Numbered from the stretch's first letter, positions 41,892 to 52,103 are shown. The stretch: DNA of 64,000 nt from a bacterium (GCA_027483535.1 JAIXUN010000002.1:1178001-1242000), one strand, 5' to 3'. The notes: generated by a model from the sequence alone, not told the origin. Program-made: numbers and translations.

Positions 41892-43121
41892 CTACTTTCG
41901 GGCTGCTTGTTGGAGGTGGGCTTCCAGCCGATCGATGGCGTTCGGAAGTTGCCAACGCGCCAAAGCGTCTTTGCGTGCCGAATGTGCCAAGTCGGTACGA
42001 AGGGAGTCGTTCTCCGCGATTTTTGCAAGTGACGCACCAAGCGCCTTTGCGTCGCGTTCGGAAAGGAACCCAGTGGCACCGTCCAGCACCGTCTCCCGAA
42101 GCCCCCCTTCGCAAACGCCCACCACTGGAACGCCACACGCCGCCGCTTCGATAGAAACGTAGCCGAACGGCTCTAACTTAGGAACGTAAATCACCGCCGT
42201 CGCGCCTTGATAAGCCTGCACCAGACCCTCGTCATCCACCAATTCATGAACGTGCAACATGACGTCCAACCGGTCCGCAAGGGCGACCATGCTCTGCTTG
42301 AAATCAGGGTTCACGTAAGGGGCGATCCAGTGGAGCGGAAGTGGGTTCGGACCCGATTCCGCAACGGCTTGAACGGCTAGCAAAGGGTCTTTGGATGGCA
42401 CCAAGGCTCCTACCGATAGGTAGTACCGCTCATCTGGCTTGCCAGAGGGTCGGAATTTCTCTGTATCCACCCCCAGGTAGCAGGTCGTAGAGTTGATCCC
42501 ATAGGCCCGCCGGACGCTCTCCTGGCTGTAGCGCGAGTTCACAAGAATGGTGTCGAATGCGGCAGCGTTGTCGTGCTCCTCGCGGGCGAGTTTGCGGGTG
42601 GCGGCGATATCCCACGCGGCTCGGAGTTTGGCTTGGGGAGATCGTGCCCTGCGTGAGGCGAGTCCCGTCCACGGAAGTTCGGGGTCGGCTTCGTAGAGGG
42701 CACGATTCGGCTCTTGCAGGTACAGCACCTTGGGTAGTTCTGCAGAAACGGTCCTGCCAATGAACGGCGCGTGATAGTGCCTGCACGTATTGGCAAAGAG
42801 CAGGTCTACGCCGGCTAAGGCGATCTGCTCGCCGCAAACGGTGCTGTGAGCGAGCATTGCCTTCATTTGCGCCGAGGAGCGCAAGAGGTGTCGCAGCACT
42901 CGGCCCACATACCCTTGCCCCCCGACCTCCATCGCCAGTTCGACAATCTGGGTATCGCCAAAACCGTCCGGGTTCATCCAGTCCGGCGAAGGGACGGGCG
43001 GGTGCCAAAACTTCAGTCGATGCCCACGAGCCACCAAGCCCTCGGCGTGGTCGAACAACGCTCGGCGAGCCCCGCCCGTTGGGAGGTTCCACCAAACCGC
43101 GATGTCCAGCCGTTTTGCCAT
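41892..43121 (-). CDS. GT4-type glycosyltransferase
   Basis: 409 residues from ATG 43121. Two Rossmann-like halves: N-terminal IAVWWNLPTGGARRALFDHAEGLVARGH, and C-terminal LSVGALVPSKDPLLAVQAVA and PKLEPFGYVSIEAAACGVPVVGVCEGGLRETV, the GT4 nucleotide-sugar loop with the EPFGYVSIEAAACG acid motif. It probably builds a surface glycan. Related to the genes at 43169 and 44392; this one and the 44392 gene share the GG(A)RRAL/GGALRAL start. Confidence 0.87.
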   Translation of the reverse strand: MAKRLDIAVWWNLPTGGARRALFDHAEGLVARGHRLKFWHPPVPSPDWMNPDGFGDTQIVELAMEVGGQGYVGRVLRHLLRSSAQMKAMLAHSTVCGEQIALAGVDLLFANTCRHYHAPFIGRTVSAELPKVLYLQEPNRALYEADPELPWTGLASRRARSPQAKLRAAWDIAATRKLAREEHDNAAAFDTILVNSRYSQESVRRAYGINSTTCYLGVDTEKFRPSGKPDERYYLSVGALVPSKDPLLAVQAVAESGPNPLPLHWIAPYVNPDFKQSMVALADRLDVMLHVHELVDDEGLVQAYQGATAVIYVPKLEPFGYVSIEAAACGVPVVGVCEGGLRETVLDGATGFLSERDAKALGASLAKIAENDSLRTDLAHSARKDALARWQLPNAIDRLEAHLQQAARK

Positions 43122-43168
43122 TGAATAACCGATAGGCAGTTTATCGCGGTTATAATGCCGACGGTTCC

Positions 43169-44413
43169 ATGAGCACCCGCGATCTCTCATCTGCGCGCGA
43201 TCTTCGCCCGGCTGTCGATGTCCGGGTCCTTCAAACGCTCACAGGGAGTCAAGAAAGAGGCATCGGGCGATACACCCTTAACCTCATCAAAGATCTCGTC
43301 GAGTACGGAGACTTGGAGCCACTTCCGATCACCCGAACCGGAAAAAAGCTCCCGACGGAGATCGCCGAACTGGACCTTGACGAGGTCTCCGTCGATGGTC
43401 GCATGTGGATGGATCGTCCGCCCGTTTGGTGGCGCAACATTCCGAAGATTCGCTCCAACGCGAGCCTTTTGCGCAAGCACTTTGGCGCACTTCGAGATCA
43501 GCAGGAGGCACTGTTAACCGCCGCGTTAGAAGACCGGCAGGTGGATCTCGTTCATTTTCCTTCGGGAGTCGATCTGGGCAGCTACCCTTGGTACGCCGGA
43601 GACCTTCCGGTGGTCACCACCTTTCTAGACGCGATTGTGCTCCGCTACCGGGAGTTCTTTTTCGACCGCATGGATGTGTGGCATCAAGACCACTACCTAG
43701 AACAGCTCGAGAACCTGAAAAGTGCGGATGCCATCATCGCCATTAGCCATTCGGCGCGAGAAGATTGCATTCAATACGCCGGGGTGAACCCGAACAAGGT
43801 GTATGTGGCCTACCCGTCGGTGTCGCCTTGGTACGCGCATCCACGGCCGATCGCGGCGATCAAGAAATGGTCTAAAGCGTTGCCGTACTTCCTCTTCAAC
43901 TCGGTTGCCGACCCTCACAAGAACGCCTCACGCGTGGTCGAGGCTTTCGCAAAGGCCGACCTGGAGGAGTGTTTATTGGTGATGGTCACGCCGACAAAGG
44001 GTCCGGAAGCTGAGATTCTGCGTGGCGTTATCGAACGATGCAACCTGGGTAAACGGGCGATCATGACGGGCTGGGTGGACGAAGACGACCTGATCGCGCT
44101 CTACCAAAACGCGATTGCGCTGGTCAGCCCTTCGCTTATCGAGGGGTTTGGTCTTCCGGTAGCTCAGGCGATGACGGCGGGGACTCCGGTTATCACGAGC
44201 AATCGCTACGCCCAAGCGGAGATTTCAAAGGGAGCGGCGGTCCAAATCGATCCGGAATCGGTCGACGAAATCGCCTGGGCTTTCACCACGCTTTACGACG
44301 ATCTTGATCTGCGGGTGAAACTCGCGGAGGCAGGAAGAGCCCGGTCGACTTCATTCACCCCACAAGCTCAGGCCGAAAAAGTGCTCGGTGTCTATCGAAC
44401 CGTGGTCGGATGA
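43169..44413 (+). CDS. GT4-type glycosyltransferase (mannosyltransferase-like)
   Basis: 414 residues. N-terminal DVRVLQTLTGSQERGIGRYTLNLIKDL, then a middle FHFPSGVDLG-type acceptor region, and C-terminal FNSVADPHKNASRVVEAFAKA and LVSPSLIEGFGLPVAQAMTAGTPVITS with the EGFGLPVAQAM motif. It is divergent from 41892 (48 bp apart) and convergent with the 44392 gene (22 bp shared at the 3' ends). It probably acts in the same glycan pathway. Confidence 0.87.
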   Translation: MSTRDLSSARDLRPAVDVRVLQTLTGSQERGIGRYTLNLIKDLVEYGDLEPLPITRTGKKLPTEIAELDLDEVSVDGRMWMDRPPVWWRNIPKIRSNASLLRKHFGALRDQQEALLTAALEDRQVDLVHFPSGVDLGSYPWYAGDLPVVTTFLDAIVLRYREFFFDRMDVWHQDHYLEQLENLKSADAIIAISHSAREDCIQYAGVNPNKVYVAYPSVSPWYAHPRPIAAIKKWSKALPYFLFNSVADPHKNASRVVEAFAKADLEECLLVMVTPTKGPEAEILRGVIERCNLGKRAIMTGWVDEDDLIALYQNAIALVSPSLIEGFGLPVAQAMTAGTPVITSNRYAQAEISKGAAVQIDPESVDEIAWAFTTLYDDLDLRVKLAEAGRARSTSFTPQAQAEKVLGVYRTVVG

Positions 44414-45660
44414 ACCAAGTCGTTGAGATGAGACTGGAACCGCTCATCCGCTTCCTTTAGTGACCATTTGGAAAGGGCGATCTCGCGACCCTTCGCGACC
44501 ATCCGGTAACGGAGTTCGGAATCGGTGAGCAGCAGGTGAAGTCTTTCGGCGAGGGATTCAGGAGAGTTCTCGGCGAGCAGCCCAGTGACCCCGTCGATAA
44601 CGGTCTCCCTGCATCCACCTTCGGCAACGGCCACAACCGGAATCTCTCGAAGATTGGCCTCGATGGGAACAAAGCCAAACGGCTCCAGTTGGGGTGCGTA
44701 GAGCACCGCCTCGCAGTCGCTGAGAATTTCGGTAAGGGCCCCGTCCGAGGGCAAGTGATCGACTTGGAATTCCACGCCAAGCTCTTTCGCTAAGGCGGTC
44801 ATCTCGCGTCCGTAGTCGTCGTAGACAAAGTTCGCAACCCACCGGAGTCCTAGCCGCATTCTGTGCCGACTCTCCAAATGGGCGAGGGCTTCTATGACCA
44901 GGCGGGTGTTCTTGGCGGGCGCAAGAGAGCCTATCGAGACCACATAAGGGTCGCTTTGGGGTTGTGATCCCGCCTTGCGCGGCTGAAATCGGTTGGAATC
45001 GACTCCAAGATAGCAAACCTTGGCGTCCACTCCGTACGCCTTCAATACCGACTCGCGTGAGAAGAAAGAGTTCACCAGAACACGGTCGTACGCCCGGATG
45101 GATTCGGTCTCCAGCGCGCCCCAGTTTCTTTGCGACCCAAAGTCGATTGCAGATCGCATTCGAGCGGGAAAAGACCTTGGACCCTTCCTGAGCCGGGGAG
45201 AGATCCACCTTTGACCATCCGGACCTGCCTCGAAAACAAGCCGAGTCGGTTCTTGCAGGTAGAGCAGAGCAGGGATGTTTGCTCCCAGCTTCTTCAACTC
45301 AAACGCCACCGAGGGCGGGGCAAGAAAGAGGGAAGAAGAGGCGATCACAACGTCAAATCCGCCGTTGGAAATCTTCTCAGCCGCAACCGCTCCGGCCTTC
45401 CAAGCTTTGTCGACCAAATCGCGCTCGCGCCTTATCTGACCAAGCACCCGGCTGAGATAAGACGATCCTTCTTGAACCACTTCGATCTTGGGCGAGGTGA
45501 TTTCATGAGGGACCCCCAAGTCGGCCAATTCGTCTCGCTCAAATCGAGGTGGACCGAACGAAACCACCTCATGGCCCGCTCGAATCAGTCCGGCAACTTG
45601 GTTGGAAAGGGCTCGAAGAGCGCCTCCAAAGTACAAGTTGTAATAAACGGCAACTCGCAC
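44392..45660 (-). CDS. GT4-type glycosyltransferase
   Basis: 422 residues from GTG 45660, with its first codon one base after the TAA of the FkbM-like gene. Starts VRVAVYYNLYFGGALRALSNQVAGLIRAGH and ends with APQLEPFGFVPIEANLREIPVVAVAEGGCRETV, the GT4 donor loop. The frame to 45711 lies inside the neighbouring gene. Its 3' end overlaps the convergent glycosyltransferase by 22 bp. Confidence 0.86.
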   Translation of the reverse strand: MRVAVYYNLYFGGALRALSNQVAGLIRAGHEVVSFGPPRFERDELADLGVPHEITSPKIEVVQEGSSYLSRVLGQIRRERDLVDKAWKAGAVAAEKISNGGFDVVIASSSLFLAPPSVAFELKKLGANIPALLYLQEPTRLVFEAGPDGQRWISPRLRKGPRSFPARMRSAIDFGSQRNWGALETESIRAYDRVLVNSFFSRESVLKAYGVDAKVCYLGVDSNRFQPRKAGSQPQSDPYVVSIGSLAPAKNTRLVIEALAHLESRHRMRLGLRWVANFVYDDYGREMTALAKELGVEFQVDHLPSDGALTEILSDCEAVLYAPQLEPFGFVPIEANLREIPVVAVAEGGCRETVIDGVTGLLAENSPESLAERLHLLLTDSELRYRMVAKGREIALSKWSLKEADERFQSHLNDLVHPTTVR

Positions 45661-45661
45661 G

Positions 45662-46657
45662 TTATGTCTGTTCCCATCGCCTGTCGTCCAACAAGTTTCC
45701 GTCCGCGTCAATGTAATCCCGGAAAGGACGTTGCACCTTCAGCAGGAGGTCATCCACCCGAGCGTCTGCAATCGCTTTTCGTTGATCTTCTCGGCGGCGT
45801 AGATAGGTGAGTTCAAAGTCCTTGCCGCGACTCTCTTTATGCTGAACATCCGTGAAAGCCTGAGCCGGGCTACCAGTGGGGAGGTCGCCCGCGACATCTT
45901 CCCGAACAAAGAAGGCATCGTGATGGAACCTGCTTCCGCAAACAAGTCGATAACCTTTGGCCTTTCCGAGCCGGACCATGGCCGACAACGAAGCGCCGTA
46001 CGCCAGATTCGATCCGTGAAACTTGGTGCGATCAAAATCGGGGGAGTAGGGAATAGACAGGTCCAAGTAGGGTCCAAAAAGGCTCTGATACTCAATGCAG
46101 ACCACCCAAGGCTTCACCACTGTTAGGGCTTCCCAAAGGTAGTAGTCCACTCCGTCGACATCGATCACCATTAAGCCTGGGTCGCAGGGCAAGTTGGCAA
46201 AAAGCGAGTTTATGTTTTCGGCGGTGACGAACGACTGGCGGAACTCAATGTCGTGGGTGTCTTGGAGTCGGCTCTCTTGCAGGAAGTCTTGGGCATCCGG
46301 TGCGGGGTCCACGATCACGCCGCGCCAGAAGTCTTTTTCTAGGAGATACCGGGTGGATGATTCGCGATAGTCTTGAACGCCAAACTCGACGAAGAATTTG
46401 GGAGCGCTCGGGAGTCGCTTGAAAATCGCTTGAAGGATTCCGTCCTGATCGAACTGGGAATAGACGCGGTATCCCGCCTCTTGAGGATCTACGACCGGGT
46501 TGGTGCGGCGAGCCTCCTCGATCTGAACACCCATCGCAAACCGAGACTCTTCCTGCGCGATCCGCTCCAAGCGGTCGAACCGAGCATTGAAATACGGCTG
46601 ACCAACAGCTATCACTCGACCCGCGAGTTTGTCGACCAACCGTTTGACGATGCTCAT
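45662..46657 (-). CDS. FkbM-like methyltransferase or glycan-modifying protein
   Basis: 331 residues. SQFDQDGILQAIFKRL, FFVEFGVQDYRESSTRYLLEKDFWRGVIVDPAP and GLMVIDVDGVDYYLWEALTVVKPWVVCIEYQS match the FkbM-type domain associated with SAM-dependent methylation of surface polysaccharides. Glycine-rich methyltransferase motif I is only partly kept (VEFGVQDY). It is one base away from the downstream GT4 gene, so co-expressed. C-terminal lysine/arginine-rich helix. Confidence 0.72.
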   Translation of the reverse strand: MSIVKRLVDKLAGRVIAVGQPYFNARFDRLERIAQEESRFAMGVQIEEARRTNPVVDPQEAGYRVYSQFDQDGILQAIFKRLPSAPKFFVEFGVQDYRESSTRYLLEKDFWRGVIVDPAPDAQDFLQESRLQDTHDIEFRQSFVTAENINSLFANLPCDPGLMVIDVDGVDYYLWEALTVVKPWVVCIEYQSLFGPYLDLSIPYSPDFDRTKFHGSNLAYGASLSAMVRLGKAKGYRLVCGSRFHHDAFFVREDVAGDLPTGSPAQAFTDVQHKESRGKDFELTYLRRREDQRKAIADARVDDLLLKVQRPFRDYIDADGNLLDDRRWEQT

Positions 46658-46690
46658 GACTTTAAGAGTAGACCAAACGGTTTGTTTGGC

Positions 46691-48577
46691 CTATTGATTG
46701 GCCCTGATCTCCAGGTCCACGGTGTTCTTTCCAACCCGCAAGCCCCTCAGCCGAATGCTCTTCCATTCCGGTGGAAGATGGGCTCGGTAACTAAGAACGC
46801 CGCGCTTCACCGGGAGAGCAACTTTCGTGTGTCCAGGTTGAAGAGTTTCATCGAATCGTAGCCCTGCAAATCCGTAGAGCACCGTGCTCAGGGCTCCCGC
46901 CGCCCCGGTGTAAAAGTAGGTGCGAGGTCGAACGCGCTTTTCGGAGAAGACCATTTGCGCGCCTTTGGTGAACGGCTCCCAAGACTCTCGCCAGGTGGAA
47001 TACGCCTTTTCGGTTTCGCCAAGGCGAGCGTAAATGGTCGCGTGGACGGAATCGCTCATGGCGGGGCCGTTCTTGATCACCTTCGGGGCAAAGCGATCGA
47101 TCATCACCTTGGCTTGTTCCTCCGCAGGAGGGAATTGAAGCGGGAACACGGTGAGCACCGCCGCTGCTTGCTTGTAGCCACGTTCCTTGTCGTCGTCGTA
47201 GGTGAGGAAAGATCGATTGTCTTTGGGGAGGTAGTAGGCGGGATTCTGTTTGGAGAAAGTCCTTCCGTTCGCCAGCCATTGCAGCAGCACGTTGGTGTAG
47301 AGATCGTTGTCGCCCGTGTGGTTTTCATCGGGCGACATCGTGTTCAGAAACTCCCAGCCGCGAGCGGTTTTCTTGCTTCGCGCGGCGTACATACGAGCCG
47401 CTTCTTTCGCCACGTCGGCAACCTTCTTGGGATCTGCTTGCCCCACCGTCTCGCAAAGGGTGAGCCCCCACAGCACGCTCGCGGTGATGTGAAGTTGGTC
47501 TCGGCTGGGTCCGGGCACGGTCTCTTGACCGGAAATGCTCGATTCCCAAGGGAATCTGAGACCGGGCAGAGGTCCTCCCATAGTGGTTCCGAGTTGGGCG
47601 TTTCTCTTTGCGGCTTCTAGTCGTCCAAGGCGATACTCGGCAACTTCCCGGGCTGCTTCCGGCTCAAAAAGGGCGAGTGCGGGAAGAATCCAAACGTCCA
47701 TGTCCCAAAACTTATGGCCAAAGTAGAGCGAGTTTGTGAGCCCAAAGGGAGCGATAGCCCCTCCACCCGCGCCGGCATCCCTTGGCCCGCCAAAGGCAGA
47801 TCGTAAGTAGAAAAGAGAAGCATTGACAAAAAGGGCGTCTTCCACGGGGCCGTCTATTTCAATGCCGGAACTATTGAGGCTCGAATCAAACGCTGCGCAA
47901 GCCTTTTCAACCGCCTGAGGAGCTATCGGGATGTTGTTGACGGAGAGCGTTCGAAAAAGGGTTTCCCCTTGCGGAAGAGTCACCGACCCGGAGGCTTCAA
48001 TTCCGCGAAGGGTATCGGCTCTCGACCCGGCGATCAACTCGTAAATCCCCTGATTCGATCGGATCAAGAATCCGTTCTGGCCCTTCCATCCTCCACCAAG
48101 TTCGAATGTGACCGCCTTCTTCGCTTTGATGACTTGAAGAACGGCCTCGACGAGTGCCGCGGCTTTCGTTTCTACTCGCACAGCTTCCGATTCGAGTGTT
48201 AAGGACGTTTGTCGGAAGTCTTGCCGGGCGATTGTCGGAATTCCTTGTCGAGGATCTTGAAACTTGATCGAGTCTATAAAGATTGGGTCGGCAAGTTTCT
48301 CTTCGCCTTCTTGCTGGTACCGGCGCCTAAAAAGGTTGCCGATCAGCATGGACTTCTTGTGGTCGATCACCCAACCCAGGTCTCTCGTGGCGACAAACGT
48401 TTGCCCACCCGTCGGCTCCACTTTTGCGACGGTGAGGTCGGTTTCAATGGTGTAGGGACCGATCGCTCGCCAACTTCGTACCGCCTCGCCAGACGGTTTT
48501 GGCGGAGGGGATCCCTCTGACGCCTCATTTCCGCAACCTGATATGAGGACCGAAAGGAGGCAGGTCCAGGCAAACAT
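46691..48577 (-). CDS. GH65-like glycosidase lipoprotein
   Basis: 628 residues from ATG 48577, with a lipoprotein signal (FAWTCLLSVLISGCG, Cys acylation site). The N-terminal beta-sandwich domain is followed by an (alpha/alpha)6 barrel with YFGHKFWDMDVWILPALALFEPEAAREV, the GH65/trehalase/ATH1-like signature, and NHTGDNDLYTNVLLQWLANG. It probably cleaves a glucoside or galactoside at the outer membrane. The frame upstream to 48742 lacks the lipobox context. Its family placement rests on FWDMDVW and general order. Confidence 0.78.
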   Translation of the reverse strand: MFAWTCLLSVLISGCGNEASEGSPPPKPSGEAVRSWRAIGPYTIETDLTVAKVEPTGGQTFVATRDLGWVIDHKKSMLIGNLFRRRYQQEGEEKLADPIFIDSIKFQDPRQGIPTIARQDFRQTSLTLESEAVRVETKAAALVEAVLQVIKAKKAVTFELGGGWKGQNGFLIRSNQGIYELIAGSRADTLRGIEASGSVTLPQGETLFRTLSVNNIPIAPQAVEKACAAFDSSLNSSGIEIDGPVEDALFVNASLFYLRSAFGGPRDAGAGGGAIAPFGLTNSLYFGHKFWDMDVWILPALALFEPEAAREVAEYRLGRLEAAKRNAQLGTTMGGPLPGLRFPWESSISGQETVPGPSRDQLHITASVLWGLTLCETVGQADPKKVADVAKEAARMYAARSKKTARGWEFLNTMSPDENHTGDNDLYTNVLLQWLANGRTFSKQNPAYYLPKDNRSFLTYDDDKERGYKQAAAVLTVFPLQFPPAEEQAKVMIDRFAPKVIKNGPAMSDSVHATIYARLGETEKAYSTWRESWEPFTKGAQMVFSEKRVRPRTYFYTGAAGALSTVLYGFAGLRFDETLQPGHTKVALPVKRGVLSYRAHLPPEWKSIRLRGLRVGKNTVDLEIRANQ

Positions 48578-48867
48578 GCCTGTTTGGACCCCGACCCCCC
48601 ACCGGTTGGCACGAATCTTCCTAATGAATGAATTGTCCCCGCGAGGGATGTTTACGGTCAAAAACAAAAATGCATTCATCTGGATTTCCCGATTTTGGGG
48701 GTCCGATGGGCTTGGAGAGAGGCTCTCGAAAGGGGGCCTCACTTTCTACAGACCGACCATTGTTTCGATGATGGCACGCCTTGAGGGATCTGGCGCATTG
48801 GGCTTGGACCAGATCCATACTTCGGCTAAACTTTCATTCCCGACTCTTGGTTTGTATCGGAGCCGAG

Positions 48868-50826
48868 ATGAGTGCCATGGACGACACCGCTGTTTCCCCT
48901 GCCGCCGGCTTTGATGACCAGAAGCCAAAGGGTGTCAACCCTTGGGTCTTCATTCCTGTCCTCTACTTCCTCCAATCGGTCCCGGTGACGGTGATCCAGG
49001 AAGTCCTGGCCCTCATCTACAAAGATCTCGGTGTCAGCATTGCCGACATCACGCTTTGGACGAGTCTTATAGGTCTCCCTTGGGGTTTGCAAATGCTCCT
49101 TGGTCCAATTGTGGACCTCAGCGACACGAAGCGAAACTGGATTCGCCGTGGTCAGTGGATTCTCACTTTCGCTCTAGCTCTGGCGCCATTTACTCTCGCC
49201 CTTCCGAATGCCTTCCAGATTTCTTTGGTGATCCTGACCGGGGCGGCGTTCGTGAGCGCGATGACCAACGTTGCCATCGACGGGTTCTTTCTGCTCGCGG
49301 TGCCGAACAAAGAAACCCAAGCTGCCTTTAGTGGGGTTCTTTCGACCTTTTACCGCGTTGGTCGCTTGTTCGCCTCAGGTCTCGTTGTCGCGTTAGCGGG
49401 CTTCCTGATGTCTATTCCGTCTCTTTCCGTCACGACGGAAGGGAACGCTTACCTTGGCTTCCTGGACAAGGGGACCAAGGAGATGCGCTACGTGCGCTCT
49501 GCGGTTCTTCGAGTGGAGCAGGGACTCTTCGTAGACGCGAAGGGCAATCCAATGGAGCCGAAGGTCGAAATGCCTCAATCGGCCGACCGAATCGCGATCA
49601 ACGGAGGACTCCTAAAGGCTTACCGAGGACAAGAAGAAATCGCCTCGACCCCTCTGCCTATCTACCAATTCAGACCGGACATTCTGCCTAGCGAAGAACC
49701 AGAAGCGTCTCAAATGGAAAGAGCGGGCGACGTCCTGTACGGCAACGTCCTCGGTGGGGAAGTCAAGCGGAAGATGCCCGCCGCGATTGCGTGGCTGGTT
49801 GCGCTCATCGGCTGTGCCCTTGTTTATGCCTCTGGTGCGGCGTATCTGCGCATCAAGCTTCCAAAGCCGGAAGCAGACACCCTCCCACCGACCGCTGAAC
49901 GTGGAGAGGTTCGCAAGAACGTTCAACGAACCCTCTACGTTCTCGGGTTGTACGTTTTTGGCTACTTCGCCCTCAGTGCGGTCTGGAAGCTGTTGCTCAA
50001 CACGATCGCGGGCAACAACGAGGGGCTCAAGGGTTGGGTGCTCAAGAATCCGGGCGCGTTCTTCAACTTCTCGCCCGATCTTGGAAGCGGACCCGTCTCG
50101 GGTGTTCAAGCCGAGTTCCTTCAGTTGGCGGTTTGTTTGCCAATCGCCATCGTCCTGGTTCGTACAATTCGAAAGTCGATTGCCGGCACACCGATGGGGG
50201 AGGCCTTCATCAGCTATGTGCGACAGCCTGGGATCTGGTCGATCCTTGCCTTCATGCTCTTCTATCGATTCGGCGAGGCGATGGTCGCCAAGATGAGCGT
50301 CCTGTTCCTCAAAGACGATCTTGCAAACGGGGGACTCGCATTCAACAACGAGCAGATCGGTCTCATCAAGAACACGATCGGCCTTTTGGGAATCATCTTT
50401 GGGGGAATCGCTGGGGGCGTCGTGATCTCAAAGATGGGCCTCAAGCGCGCGTTCATTCCGATCGCGATTGCGATGCACCTTCCTATCGCGTTGTACTGGT
50501 ACACGGCAACCCTCACTGGACCGTCGGTTCCGTGGGTGGCGGTTGTGGATTTCATCGACCAATTTGGATATGGGTTTGGCTACGCGGGCTACAGCGTGTA
50601 CATCATGCGTATTGCTCAACGGGGCAATTTCCGCACGAGTCACTACGCCATCGGCACCGGACTCGGTCAAACCTTCATCACCATTGCGGGCATCATCAGC
50701 GGCCCGATTCAACAAAAAGTTGGTTGGGCTGGATTCTTTGGCTTTGCCATGTTGTTTGCCATTCCGGGATTGATCACGCTGTTCTTCATCAAGCACGACG
50801 AGGATCTAAAACCGGCGACTGCCTAG
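48868..50826 (+). CDS. AmpG-like MFS transporter
   Basis: 652 residues from ATG 48868 after a GGAGCCGAG-like site. VNPWVFIPVLYFLQSVPVTVIQEVLALIYKDLG starts the membrane part, VDLSDTKRNWIRRGQWIL follows helix 2, and LNNEQIGLIKNTIGLLGIIFGGIAGG-like sequence lies in the second half. A large loop of about 130 residues between helices 6 and 7 (around 200-330) is unusual. AmpG proteins import anhydro-muropeptides; this gene is followed by a serine hydrolase gene, which fits peptidoglycan recycling but does not prove it. The 290 bp upstream, between divergent genes, holds no other recognisable feature. Confidence 0.82.
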   Translation: MSAMDDTAVSPAAGFDDQKPKGVNPWVFIPVLYFLQSVPVTVIQEVLALIYKDLGVSIADITLWTSLIGLPWGLQMLLGPIVDLSDTKRNWIRRGQWILTFALALAPFTLALPNAFQISLVILTGAAFVSAMTNVAIDGFFLLAVPNKETQAAFSGVLSTFYRVGRLFASGLVVALAGFLMSIPSLSVTTEGNAYLGFLDKGTKEMRYVRSAVLRVEQGLFVDAKGNPMEPKVEMPQSADRIAINGGLLKAYRGQEEIASTPLPIYQFRPDILPSEEPEASQMERAGDVLYGNVLGGEVKRKMPAAIAWLVALIGCALVYASGAAYLRIKLPKPEADTLPPTAERGEVRKNVQRTLYVLGLYVFGYFALSAVWKLLLNTIAGNNEGLKGWVLKNPGAFFNFSPDLGSGPVSGVQAEFLQLAVCLPIAIVLVRTIRKSIAGTPMGEAFISYVRQPGIWSILAFMLFYRFGEAMVAKMSVLFLKDDLANGGLAFNNEQIGLIKNTIGLLGIIFGGIAGGVVISKMGLKRAFIPIAIAMHLPIALYWYTATLTGPSVPWVAVVDFIDQFGYGFGYAGYSVYIMRIAQRGNFRTSHYAIGTGLGQTFITIAGIISGPIQQKVGWAGFFGFAMLFAIPGLITLFFIKHDEDLKPATA

Positions 50827-50972
50827 GACGGGTGAGTTAAGCGGGCCCGTCGAAAGACGCCGTCATTAATGCTAGGATCAGGAACTTGTACATTTGCTGA
50901 AACAAGGTCGAGCGATGACTCGTCCAACGCAACGGTCTGGAGCAGATGTGCTCCGGAAATTGATGTTTTAAG

Positions 50973-52103
50973 ATGCTTACAGAATTACGTGCGGTTGTCC
51001 GACAAGGCATCGACGAAGGGGTCTACCCCGGAGCCACCTGGGCTTATGGGACTCGATCTGATTTCGTGATTGGTGCCGTCGGGAACAAAACATATTGTCC
51101 GGAATCTCTGGAGGTGAAGATTGATTCGATCTTCGATCTCGCCAGCGTTTCCAAGGTGGTTGCGACCACTTCGGCAACGATCCTTCTGGTTCAACAGGAG
51201 AAGATTTCTCTGGACAGTCTGGTTGCAGAATTCATCCCGGAATTCGCTGCCAACGGGAAAGAAAAGATCACCGTCGGACACCTATTGCGGCACGATGCGG
51301 GTTTGATCGCCTTCCGACCTTACCACTTGAAGGTGTCTGAGCCGAGCCAAGTTCGCGCTCAGATCTACGCTGAGTCCCTGACATATACGCCCGAATCGAA
51401 GTCGGTTTACAGCGATCTGTCGATGATTACTCTGGCAGACGTGATCGCAAAAGTGACTGGGCAACAGTTTGAAGTGTTCGTGCAAGAGCACGTCTTTCGC
51501 CCGCTACGAATGACTCGTACGGGTTACTTCCCACTTAGTTCGAGCAGTTCGACCTTTGTTCAGCCGCGAGACCAAGACCGCCAAGAGTGCGTGCCAACCG
51601 AGTCGATTGAGGATTGGCGCAGGAAGCTTTGGGCCGAAAAGAAAATCGAAGCCGTTTCTCCGTTCCGGAGTCGGGAAAGTGAATTCATTCAAGGCGAGGT
51701 TCACGACCCTACCGCGACCGTTCTCGGAGGAGTCGCAGGACATGCCGGGTTGTTTTCCGACGTCACCGATTTGGCGATCTTCGCTCAGTCGCTGCTCGAC
51801 AAAAACAAGTCGCTCTTCGATCCAGAGGTTCTGAAGAACTTCCGCAGCAAGCAAAGGCCGTACTCTTCGCGAGCGCTCGGTTGGGATACCAAATCCCCTG
51901 AAGGATCGTCTGCCGGAAAACTTTTCGGCCCGCTGAGCTTTGGTCACACCGGCTACACCGGAACGTCGATGTGGGTTGATCCCGAGGCAGAAATCTTCGG
52001 CATTCACCTCTCGAACCGCGTGAACCCCACGGCCACGAACACGAAGATCATCGCCTACCGACCCCGGTTTTACGACGCCGTTTTCGAGCTGTTGAAGGGC
52101 TGA
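50973..52103 (+). CDS. Serine hydrolase, beta-lactamase/S12 family
   Basis: 376 residues. Catalytic Ser58 and Lys61 in LASVSKVVAT, the YSD triad (Tyr146, Ser147, Asp148) replacing YxN, and FGHTGYTGTSMW replacing the KTG motif. No signal peptide is seen, so it may be cytoplasmic. It could be an esterase or a DD-peptidase-like enzyme. It follows the AmpG-like transporter by 146 bp; the dgt gene is convergent 3 bp away. Confidence 0.86.
   Translation: MLTELRAVVRQGIDEGVYPGATWAYGTRSDFVIGAVGNKTYCPESLEVKIDSIFDLASVSKVVATTSATILLVQQEKISLDSLVAEFIPEFAANGKEKITVGHLLRHDAGLIAFRPYHLKVSEPSQVRAQIYAESLTYTPESKSVYSDLSMITLADVIAKVTGQQFEVFVQEHVFRPLRMTRTGYFPLSSSSSTFVQPRDQDRQECVPTESIEDWRRKLWAEKKIEAVSPFRSRESEFIQGEVHDPTATVLGGVAGHAGLFSDVTDLAIFAQSLLDKNKSLFDPEVLKNFRSKQRPYSSRALGWDTKSPEGSSAGKLFGPLSFGHTGYTGTSMWVDPEAEIFGIHLSNRVNPTATNTKIIAYRPRFYDAVFELLKG

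Noticed and set aside
43169-45660. Frameshifted single gene in place of two overlapping glycosyltransferases
   Set aside because: The genes are on opposite strands, each is full length with its own GT4 donor motif, and they only share 22 bp at the 3' ends.
50827-50851. GACGGG...CCCGTC hairpin after the AmpG-like gene as a terminator
   Set aside because: Only six base pairs with a 13-base loop and no T run.
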